Shown: in pieces, positions 8,068 through 15,753 of the stretch
Numbering within the stretch: position 1 is the stretch's first letter
Layout of the letters: each line of letters starts with the position of its first letter
Assembly: GCA_018713205.1 (NCBI GenBank)
Contig: DVFN01000091.1
Location: 1-44,260 of the forward strand
Direction: 5' to 3'
Origin: Candidatus Avoscillospira stercorigallinarum
GTDB lineage: Bacteria > Bacillota > Clostridia > Oscillospirales > Oscillospiraceae
Length of the DNA: 44,260 nt
Position numbers and translations under genes: made by a program
The notes under the pieces: generated by a model
Seen by the model: the letters and a program-made list of their open reading frames with translations, nothing else
Told to the model about the DNA's origin: nothing
Database searches by the model: none

Positions 8068-8083
8068 GGGAGAGAACTGGCCT

Positions 8084-8112
8084 TTGCATTATGGGGCGGA
8101 ACATGATATCAT
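8084..8112 (+). promoter_or_regulatory. Probable SigA promoter for tsaE-tsaB-upp
   Basis: TTGCAT, 17 nt and TATCAT, ending 31 nt before the tsaE start codon. Confidence 0.55.
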
Positions 8113-8143
8113 AGGAGCAGAATCATCAGAAAAGAGGGAAAGC

Positions 8144-8581
8144 ATGGTAGTTTTGACCCACAGCCCCGAGGAGACCGAAGCCCTGGGCGAACGCCTGGCC
8201 GAACAGCTCCGGCCCGGCGACGTGGTGGCCTACTACGGCGACCTGGGAGCGGGGAAGACGGCCTTTACCCGGGGCCTGGCTCGAGGTCTGGGGATTGCGG
8301 AGCCGGTGACCAGCCCCACCTATACCCTGGTCAATGAATATCTCTCCGGACGGATGCCGCTCTTTCACTTCGATATGTACCGCCTGGGCTCGTCGGAGGA
8401 GCTCTTCGACATCGGCTGGGAGGACTATCTGGCCCGGGGCGGCGTCTGCGCCGTGGAGTGGAGCGAGAATGTGGCCGACGCTTTGACCGGCGCCATCTCC
8501 GTATCCATCCGCCGCCTGGGCGACACGGACCGGGAAATCACCCTGGAGGGAGGGGACCGCCATGCGGATCTTAGCCTTTGA
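8144..8581 (+). CDS. tsaE: tRNA t6A biosynthesis ATPase TsaE
   Basis: A 145-residue P-loop ATPase that works with TsaB and TsaD to make threonylcarbamoyladenosine at position 37 of ANN-decoding tRNAs. Walker A is GDLGAGKT (32-39), followed by the family's SPTYTLVNEY and HFDMYRL segments and an AVEWSE motif. The ATG was chosen because it matches the normal TsaE N-terminus and is preceded by AGAGGG; a longer upstream frame exists but has no start signal. It overlaps tsaB by 20 nt, a classic arrangement. First gene of a three-gene operon. Confidence 0.95.
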   Translation: MVVLTHSPEETEALGERLAEQLRPGDVVAYYGDLGAGKTAFTRGLARGLGIAEPVTSPTYTLVNEYLSGRMPLFHFDMYRLGSSEELFDIGWEDYLARGGVCAVEWSENVADALTGAISVSIRRLGDTDREITLEGGDRHADLSL

Positions 8582-9281
8582 GACCTCGGCCAAGGCCGTC
8601 AGCGCCGCCCTGGTGGAGGACGGCAATCTGATCGGGGAATACTATCAGAACAGCGGCCAGACCCACAGCCGGACCCTGATGCAGCTGGCCGAGGATCTGC
8701 TGCGCAACTGCGACCTGACCCCGGCCGACGTGGACGCCGTGGCCTGTGCCGCAGGCCCGGGCAGCTTCACCGGTGTGCGGATCGGCGCGGCGGCGGCCAA
8801 GGGCTTCGCCTGGGGCAGGGAAGTGCCCTGCTTCGGCGTCTCCACTCTGGAGGCCATGGTCCGGAGCGCGGCCTGGGCCGACGGAATCTACTGCGCCGCC
8901 ATGGACGCCCGCCGCAGCCAGGTCTACACGGCGCTGTTTTCGGTAGAGGCCGGAACCATGACCCGGCTAACCGAGGACGCCGCCCTGTCCCTGGAGGAGC
9001 TGGGAACCCGGCTGCAAGCGCAAACCGGGCCGAAATTTCTGGTTGGAGATGGAGCCGCCCTGTGCTATAATACCCTTGGAAACGACATGCCCGGCCTGCG
9101 CCTCCTGCCCGAGCATCTCCGGCAGCAGCGAGCCGCCGGGGCAGCCCTCCTGGCATGGGACCGGCTCTGCGCCGGAGAACACCCCTCAGGCCGCGACCTG
9201 ACGCCCAACTATCTGCGGCTGAGCCAAGCGGAACGGGAGCGGCAGGAACGGCTCCACACATTACCAGAGAAAGAGGTTTGA
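8562..9281 (+). CDS. tsaB: tRNA t6A biosynthesis protein TsaB
   Basis: A 239-residue ASKHA-fold protein, the scaffold partner of TsaD and TsaE in t6A synthesis. The N-terminus [14 protein letters not shown] and the [11 protein letters not shown] motif (about 67-77) are diagnostic. In many Firmicutes rimI follows tsaB; here upp follows after only 2 nt, so rimI and tsaD must be elsewhere. The start lies within the end of tsaE, preceded by GGAGGGAGG, which indicates coupled translation. Confidence 0.95.
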   Translation: MRILAFETSAKAVSAALVEDGNLIGEYYQNSGQTHSRTLMQLAEDLLRNCDLTPADVDAVACAAGPGSFTGVRIGAAAAKGFAWGREVPCFGVSTLEAMVRSAAWADGIYCAAMDARRSQVYTALFSVEAGTMTRLTEDAALSLEELGTRLQAQTGPKFLVGDGAALCYNTLGNDMPGLRLLPEHLRQQRAAGAALLAWDRLCAGEHPSGRDLTPNYLRLSQAERERQERLHTLPEKEV

Positions 9282-9283
9282 TT

Positions 9284-9913
9284 ATGAGCGAAGTACACGT
9301 CCTGGACCATCCGCTGCTGCAGCACAAGCTCTCCATTCTCCGCGACAAGAATACCGGCGTCAAGGAATTCCGGGAAATCGTCGGCGAAATTGCCGCGCTG
9401 ATGTGCTATGAGGCCACCCGGAACCTGCCCACCGAGGAGCGCCAGGTGGAGACCCCCATCGCCACCGCCACTGTCCGGGTACTCTCGGGCAAGAAGCTGG
9501 CCATCGTGCCCATTCTGCGGGCCGGTCTGGGCATGGTAGACACCATCATCGACCTGATCCCCTCAGCCAAGATCGGCCACATCGGCCTGTTCCGGGACCC
9601 CGAGACCCACGAGCCCGTAAAGTACTACTGCAAGATGCCCCCGGATATCGCCGAGCGGCAGGTCTTTATCGTGGACCCCATGCTGGCCACCGGCGGCTCC
9701 GCGGCGGACGCCATCACCTTTATCAAGGAGTACGGCTGCAAGTCCATCACCCTGATGAACATTATCGCCGCCCCTGAGGGCATCAAGAAGGTCCAGGAGA
9801 CCCACCCCGACGTGGATATTTACGTGGCCGCCGTGGACCCCTGCCTCAATGATCACGCCTATATCGTCCCCGGCCTGGGCGACGCGGGCGACCGCATCTT
9901 CGGCACGAAATAA
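9284..9913 (+). CDS. upp: Uracil phosphoribosyltransferase
   Basis: A 209-residue enzyme that converts uracil and PRPP to UMP in pyrimidine salvage. The PRPP-binding loop is visible as [14 protein letters not shown] and the uracil-binding C-terminal region as [14 protein letters not shown], which ends the protein as usual for the family. The ATG follows the tsaB stop by 2 nt, with GAAAGAGG upstream. Its location at the end of a t6A operon is unusual compared with the common upp-uraA or glyA-upp settings, but nothing in the sequence suggests altered function. Confidence 0.96.
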   Translation: MSEVHVLDHPLLQHKLSILRDKNTGVKEFREIVGEIAALMCYEATRNLPTEERQVETPIATATVRVLSGKKLAIVPILRAGLGMVDTIIDLIPSAKIGHIGLFRDPETHEPVKYYCKMPPDIAERQVFIVDPMLATGGSAADAITFIKEYGCKSITLMNIIAAPEGIKKVQETHPDVDIYVAAVDPCLNDHAYIVPGLGDAGDRIFGTK

Positions 9914-9927
9914 AGCCTTTCAGCGTG

Positions 9928-10060
9928 AAAAAACCGCACCCAAATAGAGCGTTGAAATAAGAAAGCACCTTGTAGGGGCGCATAGTATGCGCCCGCGGGC
10001 GGCTAATAGCCGCCCCTACGGGGTATTCTTGCAAAATCGCTCTAAACGGGTGCGGTTTTC
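9928..10060. terminator. Bidirectional terminator with a repeat pair nested in its loop
   Basis: AAAACCGCACCC...TAGAGCG at the left pairs perfectly with CGCTCTA...GGGTGCGGTTTT at the right (19 pairs around a 3-nt internal loop). The enclosed 86 nt hold two GTAGGGGCG-type hairpins. It separates upp from the convergent regulator gene. The outer arms have A/T ends on both strands, as a two-way terminator should. Confidence 0.75.
9972..10019. repeat. Paired GTAGGGGCG hairpin repeats
   Basis: Two hairpins in inverted orientation: 9972-9994 (GTAGGGGCGCAT over a short loop to ATGCGCCC) and 9997-10019 (GGGCGGC to GCCGCCCCTAC). The same family appears at 31672-31811 with changed but still self-complementary cores. 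Confidence 0.7.
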
Positions 10061-10064
10061 TATA

Positions 10065-11042
10065 TTATGGGAAGGCCAGCCGGATTTCCAGATTGCCGTC
10101 CTCATAGGCGGCAGAGATCCTTCCGCCCATCCGCTCGGTGAGCGCCTTGGCGATAGAGAGCCCCAGGCCAGTGCTGCTCTGCGCCGATTCCACCGTATAA
10201 TACCGGTCAAAGAGACGGCCGACGGCGATGGGCGTCAAATGCTGCGCGGCATTGCGGAAGGTGATGACGCCGTCCACGGTCATGGTCACAGAGAGGTCGC
10301 CGTCGCTATACTTCAAGGCATTGGATAGAATGTTTTGGAGGATCCGGGAAAGCGCCTCGGGATCCAGGGTACGTGTCACTGGCCGGTCTGGGAGCGATAG
10401 CGCAGGCGTGATTCCTCGCTGACGCAGCGCGCCGTAGCAGGAGAGAAGCGCCTCCTCCAGCGCGGCTCGAAGCTCCAGCGGTATCGGGGAAAGGGATGCC
10501 ACCGAAGCGGCCAGGGCGTAACGAAACAGCTCATCAGTCAGCGTCTTGAGGGCTTGGTTGGGGTTTTGCATCAGGAGCTTTAAGATGGCGCTCTCGGTCT
10601 TGGTGAGGTGGACGGACTTAGATCCAGAAGAGACGGTATGGGTGGAGCAATCCAAGCGGAGAGAGGCAAAGGAGAGGGGCGCGTCCGGCGCAGCGGGGGC
10701 GCGCAGATGGGCGGCAATCCGCGCCAGGAGCTCCTGGGGGTGGAAGGGCTTGGTCACATAGTCCACCGCGCCGCTTCGCAGGAGCGACACCTTGTCCTGC
10801 ACGTCGCCCTTGGCGCTGAGGACGATGACGGGAATGCCGTGGATCTGCGGCAGCACCGCCTCGCCGGGAAGCCCCGGCAGCATCAGATCCAATAAGACGA
10901 GATCCGGCTGCTTTGACGAAAGAAGATAGAGCGCCTCGGTGCCGGAGTACGCCCGCAGCACGCCATAGCCCTCCTGGCGGAGGAGCGCTTCCAGGGTATC
11001 GCCGATGGGAAGATCGTCCTCAATGACTGCGATGGTTTTCAC
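10065..11042 (-). CDS. Chimera: response regulator receiver plus histidine-kinase ATPase domain
   Basis: A 325-residue protein. Residues 1-115 form a complete receiver domain with D9, D10, phosphoacceptor D52 and K98. Residues about 126-165 match the start of an OmpR-type winged helix (LTKTESAILKLL), but the sequence then switches at about residue 163-166 to the end of a histidine-kinase dimerisation helix (ALKTLTDELFRYAL) and continues into a HATPase domain with N box (ILSNALKYSDG, 238-248), RLFDRYYT and G2 box STGLGLSIAKAL. The recognition helix, sensor segments and the phospho-His box are all missing. It looks like an in-frame deletion between an adjacent regulator and kinase gene. The start is GTG with AGGAGG 7 nt upstream. 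Whether it still functions is unknown. Confidence 0.88.
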   Translation of the reverse strand: MKTIAVIEDDLPIGDTLEALLRQEGYGVLRAYSGTEALYLLSSKQPDLVLLDLMLPGLPGEAVLPQIHGIPVIVLSAKGDVQDKVSLLRSGAVDYVTKPFHPQELLARIAAHLRAPAAPDAPLSFASLRLDCSTHTVSSGSKSVHLTKTESAILKLLMQNPNQALKTLTDELFRYALAASVASLSPIPLELRAALEEALLSCYGALRQRGITPALSLPDRPVTRTLDPEALSRILQNILSNALKYSDGDLSVTMTVDGVITFRNAAQHLTPIAVGRLFDRYYTVESAQSSTGLGLSIAKALTERMGGRISAAYEDGNLEIRLAFP

Positions 11043-11053
11043 TGTTCCACCTC

Positions 11054-11347
11054 CTAAAAAAGCCCGTGGTTAAACTTGAGCTGGGCGTAGAGCATCAGCC
11101 CGAGGCCGATCACCAGCCCCACGACCACGGGAATACTCCAAATGCCTTCCGGTGCAAAATATTGGAAAATCCCGCCCGCCATCAAGCCGGCGCCGCAGAG
11201 GATGGTGCCCAGTCCCATCCATTTTCCATAAGCCGGGCGATCCGCCTCAGAGACTTTTCGGCGGTTATACCAGTGGATGGTGGAAATATTGCCTTTTCGG
11301 TTGAAAATTCCTATAACAATGAGAATAAGGCCGAGAAAAATCATCAT
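11054..11347 (-). CDS. DUF3784-like small membrane protein
   Basis: A 97-residue protein with three predicted membrane segments (about 1-16, 44-63, 71-89) and a conserved-looking cytoplasmic stretch between the first two (ISTIHWYNRRKVSE followed by YGKWMG), the pattern of DUF3784 proteins. The role of the family is unknown. An upstream in-frame ATG lies on the -10 box of its own promoter, so the later ATG with GAGGTG upstream was chosen. It is followed after 11 nt by the regulator-kinase chimera and should share its transcript. Confidence 0.65.
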   Translation of the reverse strand: MMIFLGLILIVIGIFNRKGNISTIHWYNRRKVSEADRPAYGKWMGLGTILCGAGLMAGGIFQYFAPEGIWSIPVVVGLVIGLGLMLYAQLKFNHGLF

Positions 11348-11375
11348 TCCGCACCTCGCAAAATCAATCGCTCCC

Positions 11376-11404
11376 ATGATACCACGGATTCGACCGATTG
11401 TCTA
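11376..11404 (-). promoter_or_regulatory. Probable promoter for DUF3784-like gene and chimera
   Basis: TAGACA, 17 nt and TATCAT on the minus strand. Its -35 box lies 4 bp from the -35 box of the divergent scaffold-gene promoter, so one regulator could affect both. Confidence 0.55.
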
Positions 11405-11408
11405 TCGC

Positions 11409-11437
11409 TTGACTTATGCAAAAGGATTCGGTATACT
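11409..11437 (+). promoter_or_regulatory. SigA-type promoter for the NifU-like/GGGtGRT operon
   Basis: TTGACT, 17 nt and TATACT. The expected 5' leader is about 75 nt, ending in GGAAAGGAAG before the first start codon. Confidence 0.82.
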
Positions 11438-11517
11438 ATTCTTGTTAATTTGGGTATTAATGTCTCCGGACAAGCCCCAAAGGACTATGGAACTATTTTG
11501 GAAAGGAAGAAGTCCAT

Positions 11518-12210
11518 ATGATTTACTCTACCGAAGTTCAGCATATGTGTCCCGTTGCCAAGGGCGCATATCACGGTCCGGCTCCCATTCCCGAGGAGGG
11601 CAAGTGGGTCCAGGCCAAGGAAATCAGCGACATCTCCGGCTTTACCCACGGCGTGGGCTGGTGCGCTCCCCAGCAGGGCGCCTGCAAGCTGACCCTGAAC
11701 GTCAAGAACGGCGTCATTGAAGAGGCTCTGGTCGAGACCCTGGGCTGCTCCGGCATGACGCACTCCGCCGCCATGGCCTCCGAGATCCTCATCGGCAAGA
11801 CCATCCTCGAGGCGCTGAACACCGACCTGGTGTGCGACGCCATCAACACCGCCATGCGCGAGCTGTTCCTGCAGATCGTCTACGGCCGCACCCAGTCCGC
11901 TTTCTCGGAAGACGGTCTGGCCGTCGGCGCCTCCCTGGAGGACCTGGGCAAGGGCCTGCGCAGCCAGGTCGGCACCATGTTCGCCACCAAGGAGAAGGGT
12001 CCCCGTTATCTGGAGATGGCCGAGGGCTATGTCACCCGCGTCGCCCTCAACAAGGAAAATGAGATCGTCGGTTATGAGTTTATCAATCTGGGCAAGATGA
12101 TGGACTTCATCAAGAAGGGCGACGATCCCGCCGAGGCCATGAAGAAGGCCCAGGGTCACTATGGCCAGTTCGACAACGCGGCCAAGTATATTGACCCCCG
12201 TCAGGAATAA
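11518..12210 (+). CDS. NifU-like iron-sulfur cluster scaffold protein
   Basis: A 230-residue protein of the IscU/NifU_N type. Three Cys in the usual spacing are C49 (GVGWCAPQQ), C56 (GACKLTL) and C77 (LGCSGMTHS), suitable for binding a transient Fe-S cluster; C11 is extra. It carries an extended C-terminal half (about 110-230) not present in classical IscU. It is followed 15 nt later by a GGGtGRT-family gene, a recurring pair in Clostridia. No cysteine desulfurase is next to it. Codon use is strongly biased to GGC/CTG/AAG, which suggests high expression. The client of the scaffold is unknown. Confidence 0.82.
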   Translation: MIYSTEVQHMCPVAKGAYHGPAPIPEEGKWVQAKEISDISGFTHGVGWCAPQQGACKLTLNVKNGVIEEALVETLGCSGMTHSAAMASEILIGKTILEALNTDLVCDAINTAMRELFLQIVYGRTQSAFSEDGLAVGASLEDLGKGLRSQVGTMFATKEKGPRYLEMAEGYVTRVALNKENEIVGYEFINLGKMMDFIKKGDDPAEAMKKAQGHYGQFDNAAKYIDPRQE

Positions 12211-12225
12211 GAGGAGGACACAAAA

Positions 12226-13224
12226 ATGGCTTTGTTTGAAAGTTACGAGAGAAGAATTGACAAAATCAATGGCGTCCTCGCTCAGTACGGCATCGGCTCC
12301 GTGGAAGAGTGCAGAGAGATCTGCAAGGCCAAGGGCTTCGATCCCTATGACATCGTCAAGAGCATTCAGCCCATCTGCTTCGAGAATGCCTGCTGGGCCT
12401 ACGTGGTGGGCTCCGCCATCGCCATCAAGTCCGGCGTGAAGACCGCTGCTGAGGCCGCCAAGGCCATCGGTATCGGCCTGCAGGCCTTCTGCATCGACGG
12501 TTCCGTCGCCGACGACCGCAAGGTCGGCCTGGGCCACGGCAACCTGGGCGCCATGCTGCTGAGCGACGACTCCAAGTGCTTCGCCTTCCTGGCCGGCCAC
12601 GAGTCCTTCGCCGCCGCCGAGGGCGCCATCGGCATCGTCAAGAACGCCAATAAGGCCCGCAAGGAGCCTCTGCGCGTCATCCTGAACGGCCTGGGCAAGG
12701 ACGCCGCCCAGATCATCTCCCGGATCAACGGCTTCACCTATGTGCAGACCAAGTTCGACTATGCCACCGGCAAGGTCAACATCGTCCGCGAGATCCGCTA
12801 CTCCGAGACCGAGCGCGCCGATGTCCGCTGCTACGGCGCCGACGACGTCCGTGAGGGCGTGGCCATCATGCACCTGGAGGGCGTGGATGTGTCCATCACC
12901 GGCAACTCCACTAACCCCACCCGGTTCCAGCATCCCGTGGCCGGCACCTACAAGAAGGAGTGCATCGAGCAGGGCAAGAAGTACTTCTCCGTCGCCTCCG
13001 GCGGCGGCACCGGCCGGACCCTGCATCCCGATAACATGGCCGCCGGCCCTGCTTCCTACGGCATGACCGACACCATGGGCCGGATGCACTCCGACGCCCA
13101 GTTCGCCGGTTCCTCCTCCGTGCCCGCCCACGTGGAAATGATGGGCTTCCTGGGCGCCGGCAACAACCCCATGGTCGGCATGACCGTGGCCTGCGCCGTC
13201 GCCGTGGCCGAGTCCATGAAATAA
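12226..13224 (+). CDS. GGGtGRT family protein
   Basis: A 332-residue protein named for the glycine-rich motif seen here as GGGTGRT (259-265), in the context VASGGGTGRTLHPDN. The family (GGGtGRT, Pfam) has no established function but habitually follows a NifU-like scaffold gene, as it does here by 15 nt; a partner in Fe-S handling is inferred from context only. It has seven or so Cys residues including C26, C31, C46 and C52 near the N-terminus (CREICKA, IQPICFENACW), possible metal ligands. AGAGGAGG precedes the ATG. A strong terminator follows. Biased codon use points to high expression. Confidence 0.88.
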   Translation: MALFESYERRIDKINGVLAQYGIGSVEECREICKAKGFDPYDIVKSIQPICFENACWAYVVGSAIAIKSGVKTAAEAAKAIGIGLQAFCIDGSVADDRKVGLGHGNLGAMLLSDDSKCFAFLAGHESFAAAEGAIGIVKNANKARKEPLRVILNGLGKDAAQIISRINGFTYVQTKFDYATGKVNIVREIRYSETERADVRCYGADDVREGVAIMHLEGVDVSITGNSTNPTRFQHPVAGTYKKECIEQGKKYFSVASGGGTGRTLHPDNMAAGPASYGMTDTMGRMHSDAQFAGSSSVPAHVEMMGFLGAGNNPMVGMTVACAVAVAESMK

Positions 13225-13248
13225 GTTTCGCCAGCTAAATATTCTCTG

Positions 13249-13284
13249 CTCCCGATGCGGTCCGCACCGCACCGGGAGTTTTTT
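13249..13284 (+). terminator. Strong intrinsic terminator after GGGtGRT gene
   Basis: CTCCCG pairs with CGGGAG, extended inside by TGCGGT with ACCGCA, then six T residues. The next small gene begins 16 nt later, so it is expressed by readthrough or its own start signal. Confidence 0.88.
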
Positions 13285-13300
13285 GAAAGGAGAGACTCCG

Positions 13301-13465
13301 ATGAAATACGCGCTGCAGGGAATCGCCATCCTGCTGTTTGCCATTCTGGTCTTCCTCTTTGTCCAGGCGTTCAATGGGAATGAGATCATATTACTTGTCC
13401 CCATGCTTCTGGGCATTTTCGGAATCGCCCGGGTCTTCTGGGAGGACAAATCCCCCAAGGAATAA
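13301..13465 (+). CDS. Small two-helix membrane protein
   Basis: A 54-residue protein with two hydrophobic segments (about 4-22 and 28-45) separated by NGNE and a charged tail (WEDKSPKE). AAAGGAG lies 8 nt before the ATG. It sits between two perfect terminators, directly behind the first one, so expression may depend on terminator leakage. Not assigned to a family; length and layout resemble small clostridial inner-membrane proteins of unknown role. Confidence 0.6.
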   Translation: MKYALQGIAILLFAILVFLFVQAFNGNEIILLVPMLLGIFGIARVFWEDKSPKE

Positions 13466-13482
13466 CGCCCGCCACGTAATCG

Positions 13483-13523
13483 CGCCCCCGGTGCAGCACC
13501 AAACTGCACCGGGGGCGTTTCTG
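13483..13523 (+). terminator. Perfect 14-bp terminator hairpin
   Basis: CGCCCCCGGTGCAG pairs completely with CTGCACCGGGGGCG over a 7-nt loop, followed by TTTCTGT. Lies between the small membrane protein gene and the convergent BlaR1-like gene. Confidence 0.85.
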
Positions 13524-13534
13524 TATGGGGTACA

Positions 13535-15148
13535 TCAGTAGATCGCTACATTGTCCAGAATGGTATGATTGCTGCCGATGGAATATCCATAGACCGCAAG
13601 AAACCCATGTTCCACCTGCAGCGGCCGGTAGAGCTGCACGGAAATTGTCTCTCCCGCTGCGGTACGGAATATGACCTCCTGGTCGGAAGCCGACACCGTC
13701 TCGAGGTCAGACAGTCCCAGCGTTTCGTGGGCAAAGCCCAGCGCGACGCTCTCCGGGTCCAGCCGCCAGGTCAGATGCCCCTCCAGCACTTGCTTTTGTA
13801 TTTCCTGTGCCTCCTCGTACAGGTCTTCCCGCAGATAGTTCACCGTCACATGGTAGGCGCGGACAACCGTTTGACCGTCCTCCTCGCCTAATTCCAGCAC
13901 CTCCTGATAGATATAGGTCTCCGGCTCTGAGGTTTCCGTCCGATAGGTGATGACCGCCGTGGTTCCATCCAAGGTAACATCGTAGTCCGTCACCCACGGG
14001 CTGGATACGCCGACGCCTGCTGCGAATTCTTCGTAATCCGCGGGTTTGGAATCGTCAGCCAACAGGGAATAACGGCGCGCTGCGTCGCGGTCCTTCAGCG
14101 CTTCGGCCCATTGGACGGCGATTTCATAGACATCCGTCCCATCTGCGGAGATGTTGTCCGCTTCCGTGTTTTCTTCCGTACCCGAGACGCCTTGGATTTG
14201 AATGTTGGCCGAAGTCACAGGCTGGACCACGAAAACAGAGGCAACAATCAAAACCACCAGAAATACAAGAATCAGGACTGGTGCAGAATGTCGTTTATAT
14301 TGCATGATAGATTTGATCCTTTCTTCAAAGAAATGGCCGCTGAACTGATTGCAGCAGGGGAAGGCCCTCTGTTCCTCCAGCCTTAGCAGGGTCAGCGCAT
14401 AGGATGCGCGGTATTCCCGCCCAATATGGCGCAGCACCCAGGCGTCACAGGAGAGCTCCAAGTCCCGGTTTCCCAAGACAAAGAGGACCCAGACCAATGG
14501 ATTAAACCAGTGCACAGTCAGTGCGGCGGCAAACAGCAGCTTGGTCAGTGCGTCAAAGCGTCGGATATGAACCCACTCATGGGTCAGCACGAGCTGGAGC
14601 GTCGCGAAATCCTGCCGGTCCATGGTCGCAGGCAGGAGAATCACGGGGCGGAATATCCCATAGGTCAGCGGCGACGCAATCTCAACACACCATCGTACCG
14701 TGATGCTCCTTTGCAGCCGGTGCGCATCCAGCCATACCTGGATTTCCGATGTATCATCCGGTACGGAGGCCCGAAAGATGCGGAGATACCGAAGGTAGGA
14801 TACCATAAAATAGCCCAGCAGAAGCACCGCACCCGCCGCCCAGAGCACATGCCAGATAGACAGCCCTCCTGTGGACAGCATTTCGGCCGGATTTTCGGCG
14901 GAGCCGGAAAGCGCACCGGCGGGTGACCACGCCGTCTGGGAAAGGAGCGGGGAGAGGTCGGATAAGGCCGGCGTCCCATGACGCAGGATCGGAAGAGGAA
15001 TGGAGAACGGGAGCATCAGCCGCACTGCGGCAGCAATCCAAAGGATCCAGAATGTCGTCCGTGGGAGACGGCGCTGAAAGAAGCTCCGGAGCAGCAGAAC
15101 GCAGAGAATCATGCCCCCGCCTTGAAGGGACAATGGCAGCAGCTTCAT
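13535..15148 (-). CDS. BlaR1/MecR1-like M56 membrane metallopeptidase
   Basis: A 537-residue signalling protein. The N-terminal part has several membrane helices (about 1-22, 33-52, 97-118) and the zinc motif HEWVH (H190, E191, H194) of M56 peptidases on the cytoplasmic side. A further helix (about 296-316) leads to an extracellular region (317-537) that lacks the penicillin-binding SxxK domain of BlaR1; it has instead an NTF2-like/DUF4829-type look (EIAVQWAEALKDRDAARRY). So the sensed signal is probably not a beta-lactam. The stop of the BlaI-like gene is 9 nt upstream, so both share one promoter. By analogy it would activate and inactivate that repressor by proteolysis. Confidence 0.85.
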   Translation of the reverse strand: MKLLPLSLQGGGMILCVLLLRSFFQRRLPRTTFWILWIAAAVRLMLPFSIPLPILRHGTPALSDLSPLLSQTAWSPAGALSGSAENPAEMLSTGGLSIWHVLWAAGAVLLLGYFMVSYLRYLRIFRASVPDDTSEIQVWLDAHRLQRSITVRWCVEIASPLTYGIFRPVILLPATMDRQDFATLQLVLTHEWVHIRRFDALTKLLFAAALTVHWFNPLVWVLFVLGNRDLELSCDAWVLRHIGREYRASYALTLLRLEEQRAFPCCNQFSGHFFEERIKSIMQYKRHSAPVLILVFLVVLIVASVFVVQPVTSANIQIQGVSGTEENTEADNISADGTDVYEIAVQWAEALKDRDAARRYSLLADDSKPADYEEFAAGVGVSSPWVTDYDVTLDGTTAVITYRTETSEPETYIYQEVLELGEEDGQTVVRAYHVTVNYLREDLYEEAQEIQKQVLEGHLTWRLDPESVALGFAHETLGLSDLETVSASDQEVIFRTAAGETISVQLYRPLQVEHGFLAVYGYSIGSNHTILDNVAIY

Positions 15149-15157
15149 ATCTGCCTC

Positions 15158-15511
15158 CTATTCTAATTCCTGGATCATGCGCCGAAGCCGCTCAATCTGC
15201 TCCCGCGTCAGACGCTGGCTTCCCAGCAGGGAGGCAAAGAGCTGGTCCGGAGCGCCGTCAAAAAGCTTTCCAATCAGTTCCTCCGTTTCCGCGGCCTGGA
15301 CAGCCTCCCGGGAGACAAGGGCGTGACAGAGAAAATTCGGTTCGCTCCGCGCAATTGCCCCCTTGGCAATACACTTTTTGATGACCGTGTAGGTGGTGTT
15401 CATATTCCAGCCAATTTCAGTTTTCAGAATATCCGAAATATGCTTGGCCGTCTGATCGCCTTCACGCCAGAGAACCCCCATGACTTTGAGCTCCGAATCG
15501 AACAGTTTCAT
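15158..15511 (-). CDS. BlaI/MecI family repressor, first copy
   Basis: A 117-residue winged-helix repressor. It starts MKLFDSELKVMGVLW, with the recognition region WNMNTTYTVIKKCIAKGAI and a C-terminal dimerisation helix pair rich in charged residues. Family members bind as dimers to TACTACA-type dyads and are cut by the cognate BlaR-type protease. Such dyads overlap its own promoter just upstream, indicating autorepression. A TTG codon lies 24 nt earlier in frame inside the ribosome site (GGAGAGGAG) and is less likely to be the start. The downstream neighbour is the M56 sensor. Confidence 0.9.
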   Translation of the reverse strand: MKLFDSELKVMGVLWREGDQTAKHISDILKTEIGWNMNTTYTVIKKCIAKGAIARSEPNFLCHALVSREAVQAAETEELIGKLFDGAPDQLFASLLGSQRLTREQIERLRRMIQELE

Positions 15512-15533
15512 GGATGTATGACAGCTCCTCTCC

Positions 15534-15588
15534 AAACTACTGCAATAGTTTCTAAGTTCATACTACTACAGTAGTTTCAAAATGTCAA
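15534..15588 (-). promoter_or_regulatory. Promoter and two BlaI-type operators
   Basis: On the minus strand TTGACA (15583-15588) and TAGTAT (15560-15565) are separated by 17 nt. One dyad, ACTACTACAGTAGT (15562-15575), overlaps the -10 and spacer; a second, AAACTACTGCAATAGTTT (15534-15551), lies over the likely start of transcription. Both match the TACTACA/TGTAGTA half-sites known for BlaI/MecI. Confidence 0.85.
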
Positions 15589-15724
15589 CACTTCTTTTAT
15601 ACCGCACCGGTTCAGACGCACCTGTTGCTTTTTGCCGGCGCGTTCTGTTCAATCAGGCTTGTATATTTCGCATATTTTCCGCTTAATCCCATTCATTTTT
15701 TTGTGATATATTACCTACAGCACA

Positions 15725-15753
15725 TTGACATCATGTCGAATTGTGATTATACT
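15725..15753 (+). promoter_or_regulatory. SigA-type promoter for the C69 peptidase gene
   Basis: A consensus TTGACA, 17 nt and TATACT. The peptidase start is about 275 nt downstream, so the 5' leader is long. Confidence 0.8.

Noticed and set aside
9972..10019. CRISPR-like repeat array
   Set aside because: Only two inverted hairpins, no regular spacers and no cas genes in the window.
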